Positions 10,461 through 20,934 of a DNA stretch of 64,000 bases are shown here, one piece after another. Position numbers and translations under genes: made by a program. The first letter of the stretch is position 1. Every line of letters starts with the position of its first letter. The stretch is from NCBI GenBank assembly GCA_024803745.1, contig JANJXV010000024.1, positions 13,790,427-13,854,426 of the forward strand, in the 5' to 3' direction. The notes under the pieces were generated by a model, which worked only from the letters and a program-made list of their open reading frames with translations, did no database searches and was not told the DNA's origin. Source of the DNA: Megascapheus bottae (taxonomy: Eukaryota > Chordata > Mammalia > Rodentia > Geomyidae).

Positions 10461-12187
10461 TACTGGGTTCTTCTGCCTCTCTATGTCCTCCTATCCTACC
10501 TGCTACTCAAAAAAGGAAAGATTCTAACAAAAGTCTTTTCCAGTTTTGGTAAATCTAGTTAGTGCTTTCCGGTGGGGTTGTGTTTTCTTTAAACAATTTT
10601 CCTAAGAGATGTATTAACAGACCCAGGCCCTACATAAATACACACAGGACAACACTAAAGCTGCTGTCTAAACAGCCATATAATACTGGAGGACTAGAGG
10701 CTCATATCATCTGCTTATAGCTTTTATCCAGTTGCAGTGTAAATGCTCTGGAAGTGTATGCATTTTTTGCTGTTACTGTGGAAGGCAAGGAAGTTGCACT
10801 GTTACCTCCTTAAATATAGCTTAATGATGAAAAGAAATACACTTTAGGTAGTTTCCAGTTCTGACTTGCTTGCTATTAGGTGCCTGGAACTCCCTAGGAT
10901 GTGGCAAAGAAATTGGCACTAGAAATCACTAGCATGGGCAAACATAAATGAATGAATGAATGAATGCTGTCATTCTTACAGAGTTAGGGCTTAGGTAATA
11001 TAATGACGCACATAGGTATAGGTAGGTCAGCCAAGTTGGGTAAACGTATCACTCAGAAAGTCGAAATTTTAACTAGTCAATCACTGTCTGTATTCTCAAT
11101 TACACCTCAAGCATGAGTTAATAAATCTAGGTAGCCAATGATTTTAGAAGGGGCTCATTAATGCTGGCTTCTATTTTAAACACAGGAATCTATTTAATGC
11201 AGACTGAAATCTGCTTAAGGAAATTACATTATTTTCCCTAAAAGTACCATCTCTTCTGTCTGGCATGCCATCTCCAGCTTATTTGGCCTGCAAAGGCCTC
11301 CCTCTAGCTTTCCCAGGATCCTTTCCCAACTTTCTGCCACAAGAGGCCAGTTTCTTACCTGTGCTCAAAGATATTTTGCTTTATTTTCTATAGAAACTCC
11401 CTCAAAATTGTCATTTTTTCTCATCCGCACTATCAGGTTGTTCTCAACTTCTTCATCCTTGTATCCTGCAGAGAACCCTTTTCCTAACCTAAATCAGATA
11501 CCAGTCAATCTCAGTTTGCTTTTGAAAGTGCCCTTATGGAATGTTCCAAGGATACCACAGACATCTGTTTCCAATGTTCAAATGTATTTCAGATATTTTT
11601 AAACTATCATTAAAAAAATCATTCTGCAGTGCCTTATACATGAACTCTTTACAAACTACACTGGTGCACCCCTGACTCTCTGGGGGGAGAGGGCACTCAT
11701 GGCTCTCACAGGAGGCTGCTTGGCCAGTCCTGAAGTAGAAAGTACTTGTGAGTCTGAGGCCAACAAAGGTACATTGTCCCTACTGGGTCTTGAGGAAAAC
11801 ACCTGTGTGTAATGCCTAATCATCTGTGGCCGGTCCATTCTCTTGAAGTCCTTAGTAAGCAAGCACATTTTAAAGGGCACACTTGTGTATATGGGCTCCC
11901 AGAAAGCCCAGCAAGGCCAGACCTTCTGCATGACCAAGCTTCACTGTATTGTAAAGTCTCTTGGGTCTGTACCAACATGAGAGAGAGCAAACATTTATTC
12001 TAAGAAGGAGCTGTTTCCTGTATGGCCAGGTTTAGAATGAGTGTGAACAGTTACTTCTCACGTTTAGTTACAGGGTTATAAATTTGAAATAAATGCATCC
12101 TACCTCATTGTGTAGGTGGAAAAAAATTTCTGGGCAAATTATTTACAAAAATTAAAAATGTTGTGATTTATAAATAATTATGTTAAT
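10461..12187. other. Unassigned; short (AATG)n
   Basis: A (GAAT)n run lies at 10947-10966. Otherwise no family is recognised. The open frames at 11408-11602 and 11656-11937 are short and featureless. Confidence 0.4.
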
Positions 12188-12199
12188 AATAGCTTTAAG

Positions 12200-12303
12200 G
12201 GAAGTGGGGCTATAGCTCAAGAGGTAGGGCAGTAGCCTTGAGCTGAAGAACTCAGGGACAGGGCCCAGGCCCAGAGTTCAAGCTCCATGACTGACAAAAA
12301 AAG
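12200..12303 (+). mobile_element. Solo Geo monomer SINE with its own TSD
   Basis: The insert begins exactly at the Geo monomer (GAAGTGGGGCTATAGCTCAAG), contains AGTAGCCTTGAGCTGAAG and GGCCCAGAGTTCAAGC, and ends in an A tail. Neither a B1 nor an IDL head precedes it. AATAGCTTTAAG flanks it at 12188-12199 and 12304-12315. The variant bases (GAGCTGAAGAACTCAGGGACAGGGCCCAGGCCCAGAG) match the Geo type found in B1-Geo, not that in IDL-Geo. It may be a 5' truncation or an independently transcribed unit. Confidence 0.88.
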
Positions 12304-13301
12304 AATAGCTTTAAGAATATCATGTGTTATGCTGGTGATATCAGAATTCTAGACCTCAAGCTCTACTCCAGAGCTACAGTTACAAAAATAGCTTGGTAAT
12401 GACAAAAACAAAAACAAAGACAAAAAAAAAATCCTACATCAGTGAGCAGACTAGAAGACCCAGTTATCTGATATTTGATCAGTGAGCCAAAGATATACAG
12501 TAGCAAAAAGATAGCCTCTTCAATAATTGGTGTTGGGAAAACTGGGAATCCATTTGCAGAAAACTAAAAGTGGATCCCTGTTTGTTTACATGCACTAATA
12601 ACAACTCCAAGTGGATCAAAAAACTCAACGTAAGATTTGAAACTTTAAAATTACTGCAAGAGGGAATAGGACAAACACTAGAACTTGGAGGCATAGGCAG
12701 AACCTTTTTGAATGGAAAGCCAAAGGCATAGCACATAGAAGACTTGAAAAATGGGATTACATCAAAATAAAAAGGTTTCTGCACAACAAAGGGCATAGTT
12801 ACTAAACTAGAAAGACAGCCAACAGACTGGGAGAAAATTTTTTGCCAGCAATACATCAGACAAAGGCCTAATATCCAAAATATACAAGGAGCTCACCCCC
12901 CCTACAGCTAAAAAACAAATGGGTCCAAATGGGCAAAAGACTGCTCAGATGAAGAGGAAAGAATGGCAGATAAATACATGAGGAAATGTTCAACCTCCAA
13001 GGCCTTTATGGAAAGGCAAATCAAAACAACTTTGAGATTCCATCTTACCCTACCTAGATTGGCCAATATCTTGAATGATTTTGAATGACAACAAAGGTTG
13101 GCAGGGATGTGGGGAGGAAGGAACCTTATTGCACTATGGATGGGAATGTAAACTAGTATAACCTCTTTGGACAATAGTCTGGGGGCTCCTCAAAAAACTA
13201 AACATAACTGGGTGCCAGTGTCTCACACCTACTCAGGAGGCTGAGATCTAAGGATCATGGTTCTAAGCTGGCCTGGGAAGGAAAGTCCCCATGATACTCT
13301 T

Positions 13302-14432
13302 TTTTTTTATTATACATTTTTGTGACAATTAATAGTAGGGTTACAAATTATATTCACCAGATGGAAGGTGCATTACTTCACAAATATTGATACTCCTTCT
13401 CATGTTTTTGTCCCCATTTTCCTCTCCCAACCTCCTCCCTTATCTTGTTTTCCCCCTACCTTTTCCTATTTCAAATAAACAAACAAACGTATATACAGTA
13501 TACCAGATAACAAAGTAAGATATTGTAACAATATGAGAATAACCAAGGGACTACAAAAGAGATGAGAGATAACATAGTACATTAAGAACAACAATCACAC
13601 ATTATATGGCTCTTGTTTCCATATCCAAGAGGTCCTTTCATTTAGCCTCATCCTATATGGCTTTATGTATCTAGATTTTGCACTATTGTAATCCTCTGCT
13701 ACGAAAGTCCAAGGTTTATACTAATTATTACAAATGAGGGAAACCATTGAGCCTATGTTCCTTTGGGTCTGGCTTACTTCACTTAATATGATTTTTTCCA
13801 AGTCTTTCCATTTCCTTACAAATGGGGCAGCATAGAATTCCATTGTGTAGAAGCCAGAAGCACTCTAGCACTGAAGAATCATTGCTCTCGAGGCCACCCT
13901 CAGCAACGGAGGGTGTTTATCTCCCTGGAGATTATCTGTTGCTACCTTTGGAATCTTTTCTATTTAAATATATAATCCTTTTATTAATTTTTTCCTTTTG
14001 TCTATTTTTAGTTATTTGTGGGATACTTTTCCACTTGATATAGATGTACAAGTTCTTGCTATGTTTTTGGACTGTAGCCCTTTAACAAATAAACTATTTC
14101 AAAAAAAAAAAAAAGAATTCCATTGTGTATAAACACTACATCTTGTTGATCCAGTCATCTACTGAGGGGCATCTGGGTTGGTTCCACATCTTTGCTATGG
14201 TAAATAGTGCTGCAATGAACATCGTTGTGCTAGTGGATTTAGTATGTCCTTGTTTCTGGACGAGTGGGTAAATGCCAAGTAGTGGAATTGCTGGGTTATA
14301 GGGGAGCTCTATGTTTAGTTTTTTGAGGAACCTCCATACTGCTTTCCATAGTGGTTGAATGAATTTACACTCCTACCAACAGTGTAATAGTGATCCCTCC
14401 TTGCCACCTCCCCACCAGCATATGTTGTTATT
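13302..14432 (-). mobile_element. 5'-truncated LINE-1 inside the SINE
   Basis: Reverse complement of an L1 tail: poly(T), TTCACCAGATGGAAGGTGCATTAC, pyrimidine tract, ATTCCATTGTGTA, then ORF2 end with GGTAAATGCCAAGTAGTGGAATTGCTGG and CCTCCATACTGCTTTCCATAG. TSD CCCATGATACTCTT at 13288-13301 and 14433-14446. Interrupted by the retrocopy at 13850-14113. About 20 bp of the usual sequence is missing just before that site (around 13828). Confidence 0.92.
13850..14113 (+). pseudogene. Poly(A) retrocopy of an unidentified transcript 3' end
   Basis: A non-L1, non-SINE block of about 264 bp interrupts the L1. It starts AAGCCAGAAGCACTCTAGC, carries a polyadenylation signal AATAAA at 14088-14093, and ends in a 13-14 base A run beginning 8 bases after the signal. 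The 16-bp repeat AGAATTCCATTGTGTA flanks it (13834-13849 and 14114-14129) as a TSD. These are the marks of L1-mediated copying of a Pol II mRNA, probably 5' truncated to the 3' UTR. I do not recognise the parent gene. The open frame running across it (13822-14043) begins in L1 sequence and is not meaningful. Confidence 0.8.
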
Positions 14433-15388
14433 CCCATGATACTCTTATCTCCAATTAAGCACTCAAAAACCAGAAGTGGCACTTTGACTCAAGTGGTAGA
14501 GTGCTGGCCTTGGGCACAGAGAGTCTCAGGGACAGCGTCCAGACCCTGAGTTCAAGCCCCACAACTGACAAACAAAAAACAATTAAACATAGATCTTCCC
14601 TACAACCTGGCCATATCACTCTTAGGCATCTACCTGGAACATCACAAACCAGGATACTGTTAAGATATTTATACATCCATGGTTTTTTGCTGCACTGTTC
14701 ACAATAGCCAAGTTACGGAAACAGCCCAAAAGCTTTACAGTAGATAAAAAAAGACAAAAAATTTTAGTACACATACACAATGGAATTTTGCACATGCATA
14801 CAAAGAATAACATTATGTCATTTGCAGGAAAATGGAAGGACCTAGAAAAAAATCATGTTAAGTGAGGTAAGCCAAGCTCAGAGAGTCTAATAGTGCATGT
14901 CTTCTCTTACATGCATAAACGAAATCTAAAATATACGTGATAAATTATACAGAACACTAAGGCATTCATAAACAGTGTGTATCCTCACTGAGTGATGAAC
15001 AGAGGAGACACGCACTGTTTATGAAGGAGGAGTCTCTTGAGGAGGAACCCAAAGGTGCAATGTTCCTGTGCCTCTGAATATTTAAAATAGTATTCATCAA
15101 AATAAATTCCAGGAAATGGAAGCAAGGTTTTTGTTTTTTTTTATTAGTTTCTTGTTTTTTTGTCTTGTTTATCTGTCATTGTGAGTGTACGGGGAGCACA
15201 GAAATGGAGGGATGAAGGCTGAACAAAGGCATTAGTGGTACTCACTACACACTATGTTGTGGATGGGGACAGGAAGCGTAAACTGAGAGAGAGCAAAGAA
15301 AGGAGTGAAATGTACTCATCTGACTTATGAAATTGCAACCGTTCTGTACATCACCTTAATAATAAAAAAATTTTAGAAGAATATCATG

Positions 15389-16978
15389 CATTAAGTCTAA
15401 GTAAGAAGAATGCCACTGGTGGTATCAAAATATCAGACTTCAAATTATACTATAAAACCATAGTAACAAAAACAGCTTGGTACTGGCACACAAAAAAATA
15501 TCTGAAAACCAATGGAACAGTAAAGATAACCAAGGAATAAAATCAAACACCTATAGCCAACTCATTTTTGACAAAGAAGGCAAAAACATACAATGGAGAA
15601 AAGAGAGCCCTTTTCAACAAATGATGCTGGGAAAACTGGGTATCCACCTGCAGGAAATTTAACAGGACTTGTAGTTCTCATACCATGCAAAAACCAGCTA
15701 CCAATGGATCAAGACTTGAAGCTAAGACCTGAAATTCTAAATCTACTATGGAAAAACCCTGAAAGTTTTGCAAACATAGGCAATGTTTTTTCTGAATGCA
15801 CTCCACTTGCCCATAAGATGGGAGCAAGAATTGACAAATGGAACTACATCAAATTGAAGAGTTTCTGCATAGCAAAAGAAACAATCAACAGAACGAAAAA
15901 ATAATCCATGGAATGGTAAGGAATCTTTGCTAGCTGTTCAATAGAGGATCAATATCAAGAATATACAAAGAATTTTTAAAAATCAAATAGCAAAAGAACA
16001 AATAATCCAATTGATCAATGGGCAAATAAACTGAACAGATAGTTCTCACAAGGAGAAATACAAATGGCCAGTGAGCACTGGTTGCTCACACTTATAATCC
16101 AAGCCACTGAAGAGGCAGAGATCTGAGGATTGCTGTTTGAAGCCAGTCTAGGCAGGAAAGTCTGTGAGACTCTTATCTCTAATTAACCACTAGAAAACCA
16201 GAATGGAGCTGTGGTTTAATGTAGAGGAGCTAAAAAGAACAAAGAGAGGTCAGGGACAGCACCCAGGCCCTGAGTTCAAGTGCGACAACAAAAAGAAGGA
16301 AGAAGAAGAAGGAAGGAAAAGGGAGAAGGAAGAAAAAAGAAGAAATGTTCAATATCTTTAGCTAGAAAGAAAATGCAAATTAAATACATACTGATTTTAC
16401 TTCAACCCAGAAAGAATAGCAGCCATCAAGAAAACAAAGCAACACAAATGCTGGGATAATAAAAAAGGAAAAGAATCCCTATGTAATATTTGCAACAATG
16501 TAAATTAGTACAATTACTATGGATATCAGCATTAGAGGTTCGCCAAAAGATAATACCACTATCATTCACCATACTTCATATGATACACCACACCATAATT
16601 GGGCATTTATCCTAAAGAAAGTAAAGCGAAATACCAGAAAGACAGTTGTACATCTAATGTTCTGCAGCATTATTAAAAACAGCGAAACTATGGGATCAAT
16701 TGAGGTGACCAACAACAGATGAATGAATAAAGAAAACAGTGTGTATATAAACAGCCATAAAGAAAAATGAAATCGTGCCATGTGCAGGAAAATGGATGGA
16801 ACTGGAGGACATCACATTGAGAAAGACAAGCTCAATATATAAAATATTGCATACTTTCATTCATATGTGGAAGCTAAGCCTAAAGATTAGTAGAGAGCAT
16901 TTCTATGCAAGGTCCTGGGCTGAGAACTGGTGGGAACTAAGAAGCTTTCAATACAACTATAATATAAATAACTATATT
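15389..16978 (+). mobile_element. Older LINE-1 ORF2 fragment, SINE-interrupted
   Basis: Classic ORF2 strings in the plus sense: ACTTCAAATTATACTATAAAACC, ACAGCTTGGTACTGGCAC, CAACAAATGATGCTGGGAAAACTGG, then after the SINE AGCAGCCATCAAGAAAACAAAG and TGTGCAGGAAAATGGATGGAACTGGAGG. The frame at 15593-15904 is a piece of the ORF2 C-terminal region with stops on both sides. More diverged than the L1 at 12325, which inserted at its 5' edge. Confidence 0.85.
16067..16342 (+). repeat. B1-Geo SINE plus purine tail, inside old L1
   Basis: GCACTGGTTGCTCACACTTATAATCC and CAGAGATCTGAGGATTGC (B1), TCTCTAATTAACCACTAG (linker), CCAGAATGGAGCTGTGGTTTAATG and CACCCAGGCCCTGAGTTCAAG (Geo). The tail has become a (GAAGGA)-rich tract at about 16290-16342. 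L1 sequence stands on both sides. Confidence 0.85.
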
Positions 16979-17060
16979 ACAGGAAGTGGAGGTGTGTCTC
17001 AAGTGCAAGCCTTGAGCAAAAAAAAGGCAAGCAAGGCCCGGATAAAGCAGAAGTGACAAA
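16979..17060 (+). repeat. Partial solo Geo monomer
   Basis: GGAAGTGGAGGTGTGTCTCAAGTGCAAGCCTTGAGCAAAAA is the 5' half of a Geo unit, then degenerate. No head precedes it. Confidence 0.55.
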
Positions 17061-17061
17061 T

Positions 17062-17155
17062 CTGGACTGGGAATGTGGCTCAAGTGGTAGAGCACCTTCC
17101 TGAGCAAGCATGAGGTCCTCTGCTAACCCCCTAACTACAAAAACAAACAAACAAA
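17062..17155 (+). repeat. ID-type SINE
   Basis: TGGACTGGGAATGTGGCTCAAGTGGTAGAGCACC (A-box-like), CTGAGCAAGCATGAGGTCCTC, then an A/C-rich tail (AACAAACAAACAAAAAC). Confidence 0.75.
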
Positions 17156-17221
17156 AACGTATAAAAGAAAGAGTAGACATTAGAGATAAATAGTGAAGAT
17201 GGCTCATGAGCATGAGATCAC

Positions 17222-17534
17222 TTTTTTTCCTACTCCTGGGACTTGAACTCGGGGCCTGAACACTGTCTTAGGACTTTCTCACTTCCCCCCCCCCCAGTAG
17301 GGTCACGGGGCTTGAACCCTGTGCCTGGGTGCTGTCCCTGAGCTCTTCAGCTCAAGGCCAGTGCTCTACCACTTGAGCCATAGTGCTCCTTGGGTTTTCT
17401 CAAGGCTAGAGCTCTACCACTTGAGCCACAACAACTCTTCCAGCTTTTTCTATGTATGTGGTACCAAGAAATCGAACCCAGGCCTTCATGCATGCTAGGC
17501 AAGCACTCTACCCCTAGGCCACATTCCCAGCCCA
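17222..17534 (-). mobile_element. IDL-Geo SINE interrupted by a second Geo unit
   Basis: The outer Geo runs from poly(T) through GACTTGAACTCGGGGCCTGAACACTGTC to ACTTTCTCAC. A second Geo unit (CTTGAACCCTGTGCCTGGGTGCTGTCCCTGAGCTCTTCAGCTCAAGGCCAGTGC) then appears. At about 17390 the outer unit continues (TTTTCTCAAGGCTAGAGC) into a good IDL head ending GCCACATTCCCAGCCC. The inner unit is of the B1-Geo-type Geo (with TCTTCAGCTCAAGG). Confidence 0.85.
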
Positions 17535-17767
17535 TGAGATCTCTTTTTAGGAGAATGATGAGGAGTGGAAGTAGTATGAAGGTAACAATGAAGGAGATGG
17601 CATTGAGCTGCCATCTTCTTGTATTTGAACAAGCAGAGTAAGAAGTAAGCTATGTTAAAGATTAAACCAGACACAATCCTAAAGCAGGATATGGAATTAA
17701 CAAATTATGTTTGATAAGATCTGTATTATTTTTAACCAAGACAACTCTGTACCTTGTTTCAATTTTC
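17535..17767. other. Unassigned spacer
   Basis: No recognisable element. Confidence 0.4.
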
Positions 17768-18052
17768 TTCTTTTTTGGTAGTCCTGGAGTTTGAATTCAA
17801 GGCCTCATGCTCACTAGACAGGTTCTTTATCACTGGAGCCATGCCTCCAGCCCTTTTTGATTTGTTTTTCAAAGACGGTTTCTCTTTTCTCTCCCCAAAG
17901 CCAAAGTGGATCTTGACCCTCCTATTTGTGTTTCCTGACAGATGCATGACACTTTTGCATGACACTTATTGGCTGAGATGAGGTGTCGGAGTTAGCCTTT
18001 AACCTCTGGAATGGCTAGGTTTACAGGTGTGGGCCACTACATCTGGCAATGT
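17768..18052 (-). repeat. B1-ID dimer SINE (B1-dID type)
   Basis: Reverse complement of a B1 head (plus-strand end GGCTAGGTTTACAGGTGTGGGCCACTACATCTGGCA) followed by an ID-like right half (GGTAGTCCTGGAGTTTGAATTCAAGGCC...CCATGCCTCCAGCCC). The order matches the B1-dID family known from several non-murid rodents. Internal duplication of GCATGACACTT near 17943-17970. Confidence 0.65.
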
Positions 18053-19479
18053 AGCTGTTTGTAATACAGCATTCACTCTGAAAAATTCAACAAATAATTA
18101 CTGAGAAAGGATGATGGATGGGAAAGGGGTGAAGAGAGGAGAGATTAGCCGAGAGATTATCCTGAATCACTCTTACTAGTTCTACTTCTTAACTAAACAT
18201 GATCTATTTTAACCTGTATATCAGAGTTTTTCTTTCAAGCATACTTTAGTATTTAAAAAGAAAACTAAACCAGAAGTATACTTTCACCTACAAAAAATAT
18301 TCTCCATGGAAAACAACATGAATATAAATAAAAAGGCAAACGTAACATTACAATAAAATACTGGATCTATTTCTAAAGGAAAGTGTTTTTCTAACAAATA
18401 TGTTACCAGAGAAAATGAGCCAGTTGTAATATGCCTGGAGCAGTGAAAACCTGTTTCCTTTTTCCCTTTTCATCCCTTTGAAAAGACAACTTGTCACGGG
18501 GACTTTTTTTTAATAACAGCATCCATCCTTGAGACAAATGTTTGCCAAGTGGGTGGGGCTGTGTGTGAGGAAGAATGGCAAAAAAAAAAAAAAAAAGGCA
18601 AAGTGACAGGAGAGAGAGGCAGCAGGGAGGAAAGAAGGAGGGTGAGGCGCCATCTGCTGACTATAAGGAGAAAGAGAAGAGACAGTGACTGTGCATGTAT
18701 CAAAACAAGTTTCACTCATCCTCATGAAACAGAATTCTGTACTCTAAAATATGAGACATAAGTTTTACTCTTCTTTCTGTATATAGTTCATTCCTTGAAA
18801 GTGACAATACATCAAATTCACGATCAACCTTTTACCTCACTTCCCAACTACAGGCAGACATTGTTACAGTATTAGACATTGTTACAGTATTATATCTACT
18901 AAAGTAGATAAATTCCAATAATAACCAACTTGTGCAGGAAGAGCTAGATAAGGTATATTTGTGTGTGTGAGTGTGTGTATGTGTATGTGTGTGTGTTTCC
19001 CAGATTCAAGGACCTAAGTTGTCAGAGAACCTGGGACAGAAGACTACAGGATATACAAAAGGACAGCTTTTGACAATACAAATTTGGTCATTTTTGAGTT
19101 CTTAATAACAGTGATTAGTTAAGTTTGCTCTTTTATTATATACAAAGAGGATGTTTACTTTATTAACTACAGATTCCAAGACCACAAGGTAGGATATTAA
19201 AACTTATAGAAATCAAAGCTCTATGGTTAAAAATAAAATCGTAATCCTAGTGAAGTATCTTGGGAGAAATTGTAGCACAATCGTTTCTTTTCCCCTCCCC
19301 TTCCTTTTTTCTCTCTGTTTCTCTCACACACACAGACACACAATGCCTATTTCCTTATTAAATTCATGCATATCACATTTAAATTAAGATATTCTGGTTT
19401 TACAGGTCTCTTTCCACAGCTCTGTAGTCTGTCCACATTTTAGCACCTAAGTATTTGGATATGGAATGACTGAAAGATG
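18053..19479. other. Unassigned; small tandem repeats
   Basis: Contains a 17-A run at 18581, a perfect 18-bp tandem duplication (AGACATTGTTACAGTATT, 18856-18891), a (TG)n run at about 18959-18998 and an impure (CA)n at about 19325-19343. The minus-strand frames at 18494-18725 come from the A run and purine-rich DNA. Confidence 0.5.
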
Positions 19480-19592
19480 GTTTAGCATTATAGGGATCCC
19501 TGGGATGCTCAAATAGTAGAATGCTAGCCTTGAACAAAAGGAGACAGCTCCCAGACCTAGAATTTAAGGCCCAGGATTGGCAAAAAAAATTG
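19480..19592 (+). repeat. Diverged solo Geo unit
   Basis: GGGATGCTCAAATAGTAGAATGCTAGCCTTGAAC, then CCAGACCTAGAATTTAAGGCCCAGGATTGGCAAAAAAAA. No head is recognisable. Confidence 0.65.
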
Positions 19593-19597
19593 TAAGC

Positions 19598-19815
19598 TAG
19601 AGAAAGGTACAGTGACTCACACCTGTAATAATAGCTGGGGGGCAGAAACTAGGGGATCAAAGTTTGAAGCTAGCCTGGTCCTAAAAGTTCACAAGACTCC
19701 ATCTCAACTAATGGCTGGATGTAGTGGCATGTGCCTATTAGCCCTAGAAGAAAACACAAATGAAAGGACTGTAGCTCAGTTCAGTCCCAACATAAAATGA
19801 GATCTTATTTCAAAA
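19598..19815 (+). repeat. B1-type SINE dimer
   Basis: GGTACAGTGACTCACACCTGTAATAATAGC...GAAGCTAGCCTGGTCC...CAAGACTCCATCTCAACTAA, then a second B1-like start (GGCTGGATGTAGTGGCATGTGCC). The right half decays into GGACTGTAGCTCAGTTCAGTCCC, which is ID-like. Confidence 0.7.
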
Positions 19816-19829
19816 ATAACTAACACAGC

Positions 19830-20095
19830 TACACAGCTGGGCACCAATGGCTGGCATCCATGATCCTAGCTACACAGGAGGCTGATATTTGAGGATTGCA
19901 GCTTGAAGCCAAACTGGGCAGGAATGTCCTTGAGACTCATCTCCAATTAACCATCAGAAAAGCAGAAGTAGAACTGTGGCTCAAAGTGGTAGAGCACTAG
20001 CCTTGAGTGGAAAAAGTTCATAAACAGTGACTGGGCCTTGAGTTCAAGCCCTACAACAGAACAGACAAAACAAACAACAACAACAACAAAAACCT
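19830..20095 (+). repeat. B1-Geo SINE
   Basis: GCTGGGCACCAATGGCTGGC, TAGCTACACAGGAGGCTGATATTTGAGGATTGC (B1), CTCATCTCCAATTAACCATCAG (linker), GCAGAAGTAGAACTGTGGCTCAAAGTGGTAGAGCACTAGCCTTGAG (Geo), tail (CAACAA)n. Confidence 0.9.
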
Positions 20096-20107
20096 AACAT
20101 AAAATTA

Positions 20108-20260
20108 GCTTGCTTAGCAGCCCAAGTGGTAAAGTGCCTAGCAAGCATGAGGTTCTATTTGCCAATGAAAATATATATGGTAATAATTTGTTGTACCTTA
20201 AGTTTGAAAACAGCCTAGTCTATGTAGTAAGACTTGTCTCAAAAGTAATTAAAAAACTCC
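20108..20260 (+). repeat. ID/B1-type SINE remnant
   Basis: AGCAGCCCAAGTGGTAAAGTGCCTAGCAAGCATGAGGTTC is ID-like. AGTTTGAAAACAGCCTAGTCTATG...GACTTGTCTCAAAAG resembles the 3' half of B1. Confidence 0.5.
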
Positions 20261-20317
20261 TACCAAGGATTTTGAAGAATGAGCAAATTGGTGTCCACTT
20301 ATTAAACATCTCTTAAG

Positions 20318-20495
20318 GTCAGGTGTTAGTGCCTCATACCTGTAATTACTCAGGAGAGGTGACCTGGAGGATTAACGTTCAAGCCATTCCAGAAAGGCCA
20401 GTGATACCGGCCAGAAAAAAAAGCTGAGCTAGAAACATGAATCAAGTGGTAGAGCACCATGCATAAATAGGCAAGCTGAACAAGAGCATGAAGCC
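20318..20495 (+). repeat. B1-ID type SINE, diverged
   Basis: GGTCAGGTGTTAGTGCCTCATACCTGTAATTACTCAGG (B1), then GCTGAGCTAGAAACATGAATCAAGTGGTAGAGCACCATGC (ID-like). Confidence 0.6.
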
Positions 20496-20513
20496 CTTTA
20501 ATTTAAGCAGTGA

Positions 20514-20666
<153 letters not shown>

Positions 20667-20934
20667 TCTGGTAAGTAATAAAATATGGAGAGATCCTAAC
20701 ATTTTGATTGACAAAAAAATGCACACCAGGCATGGTGATCTTGCAATGGCTACAATTTTAAGTACATATCTTATGACACCAGAGTTCTTTGAAGTGCTCT
20801 AATGTATGATCCCTCTGACAGATATTCACAGGAAGATTCAGTAGGAATCTTCAGTACTGAATACATGGTATGGTATCAAGTGTGCTGGAATGGAAGCCAG
20901 GAATATCTGCTTTTGTTGCTATTTGTACTTTGTT

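Larger units (their letters stand above)
13207..14580 (+). mobile_element. B1-Geo SINE, itself split by an L1
   Basis: B1 head at 13207-13301 (ACTGGGTGCCAGTGTCTCACACC, CTGAGATCTAAGGATCATGG), split after CCCATGATACTCT. It resumes at 14433 through CTTATCTCCAATTAAGCACT into the Geo tail (CCAGAAGTGGCACTTTGACTC, GAGTTCAAGCCCCACAACTGAC). Flanks AACTAAACATA (13196-13206) and AATTAAACATA (14581-14591) are a TSD with one mismatch. Joining them restores the L1 string '...CTCAAAAAACTAAACATAGATC'. Confidence 0.9.
12325..15376 (+). mobile_element. LINE-1 (ORF2 3' part and 3' UTR) hosting a four-layer nest
   Basis: TSD AAGAATATCATG at 12313-12324 and 15377-15388. The 5' segment (12325-13206) encodes the C-terminal third of ORF2p in the plus sense: a frame with MRKCSTSKAFMERQIKTTL, then FHLTLPRLANIL. 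It is broken by stops, so the copy is dead. It is interrupted at 13207-14580 by a SINE, then resumes (ATAGATCTTCCCTACAACCTGGCC) through the ORF2 end (CACAATGGAATTTTGCACATGC) and a 3' UTR ending CTGTACATCACCTTAATAATAAA. The tail type differs from that of the younger L1 copies here. About 1.7 kb of L1 without the insert. Confidence 0.9.

Noticed and set aside
12479..13174. Minus-strand frames of 125 and 88 codons
   Set aside because: They lie antisense to the ORF2 part of an L1 and are shadows of it.
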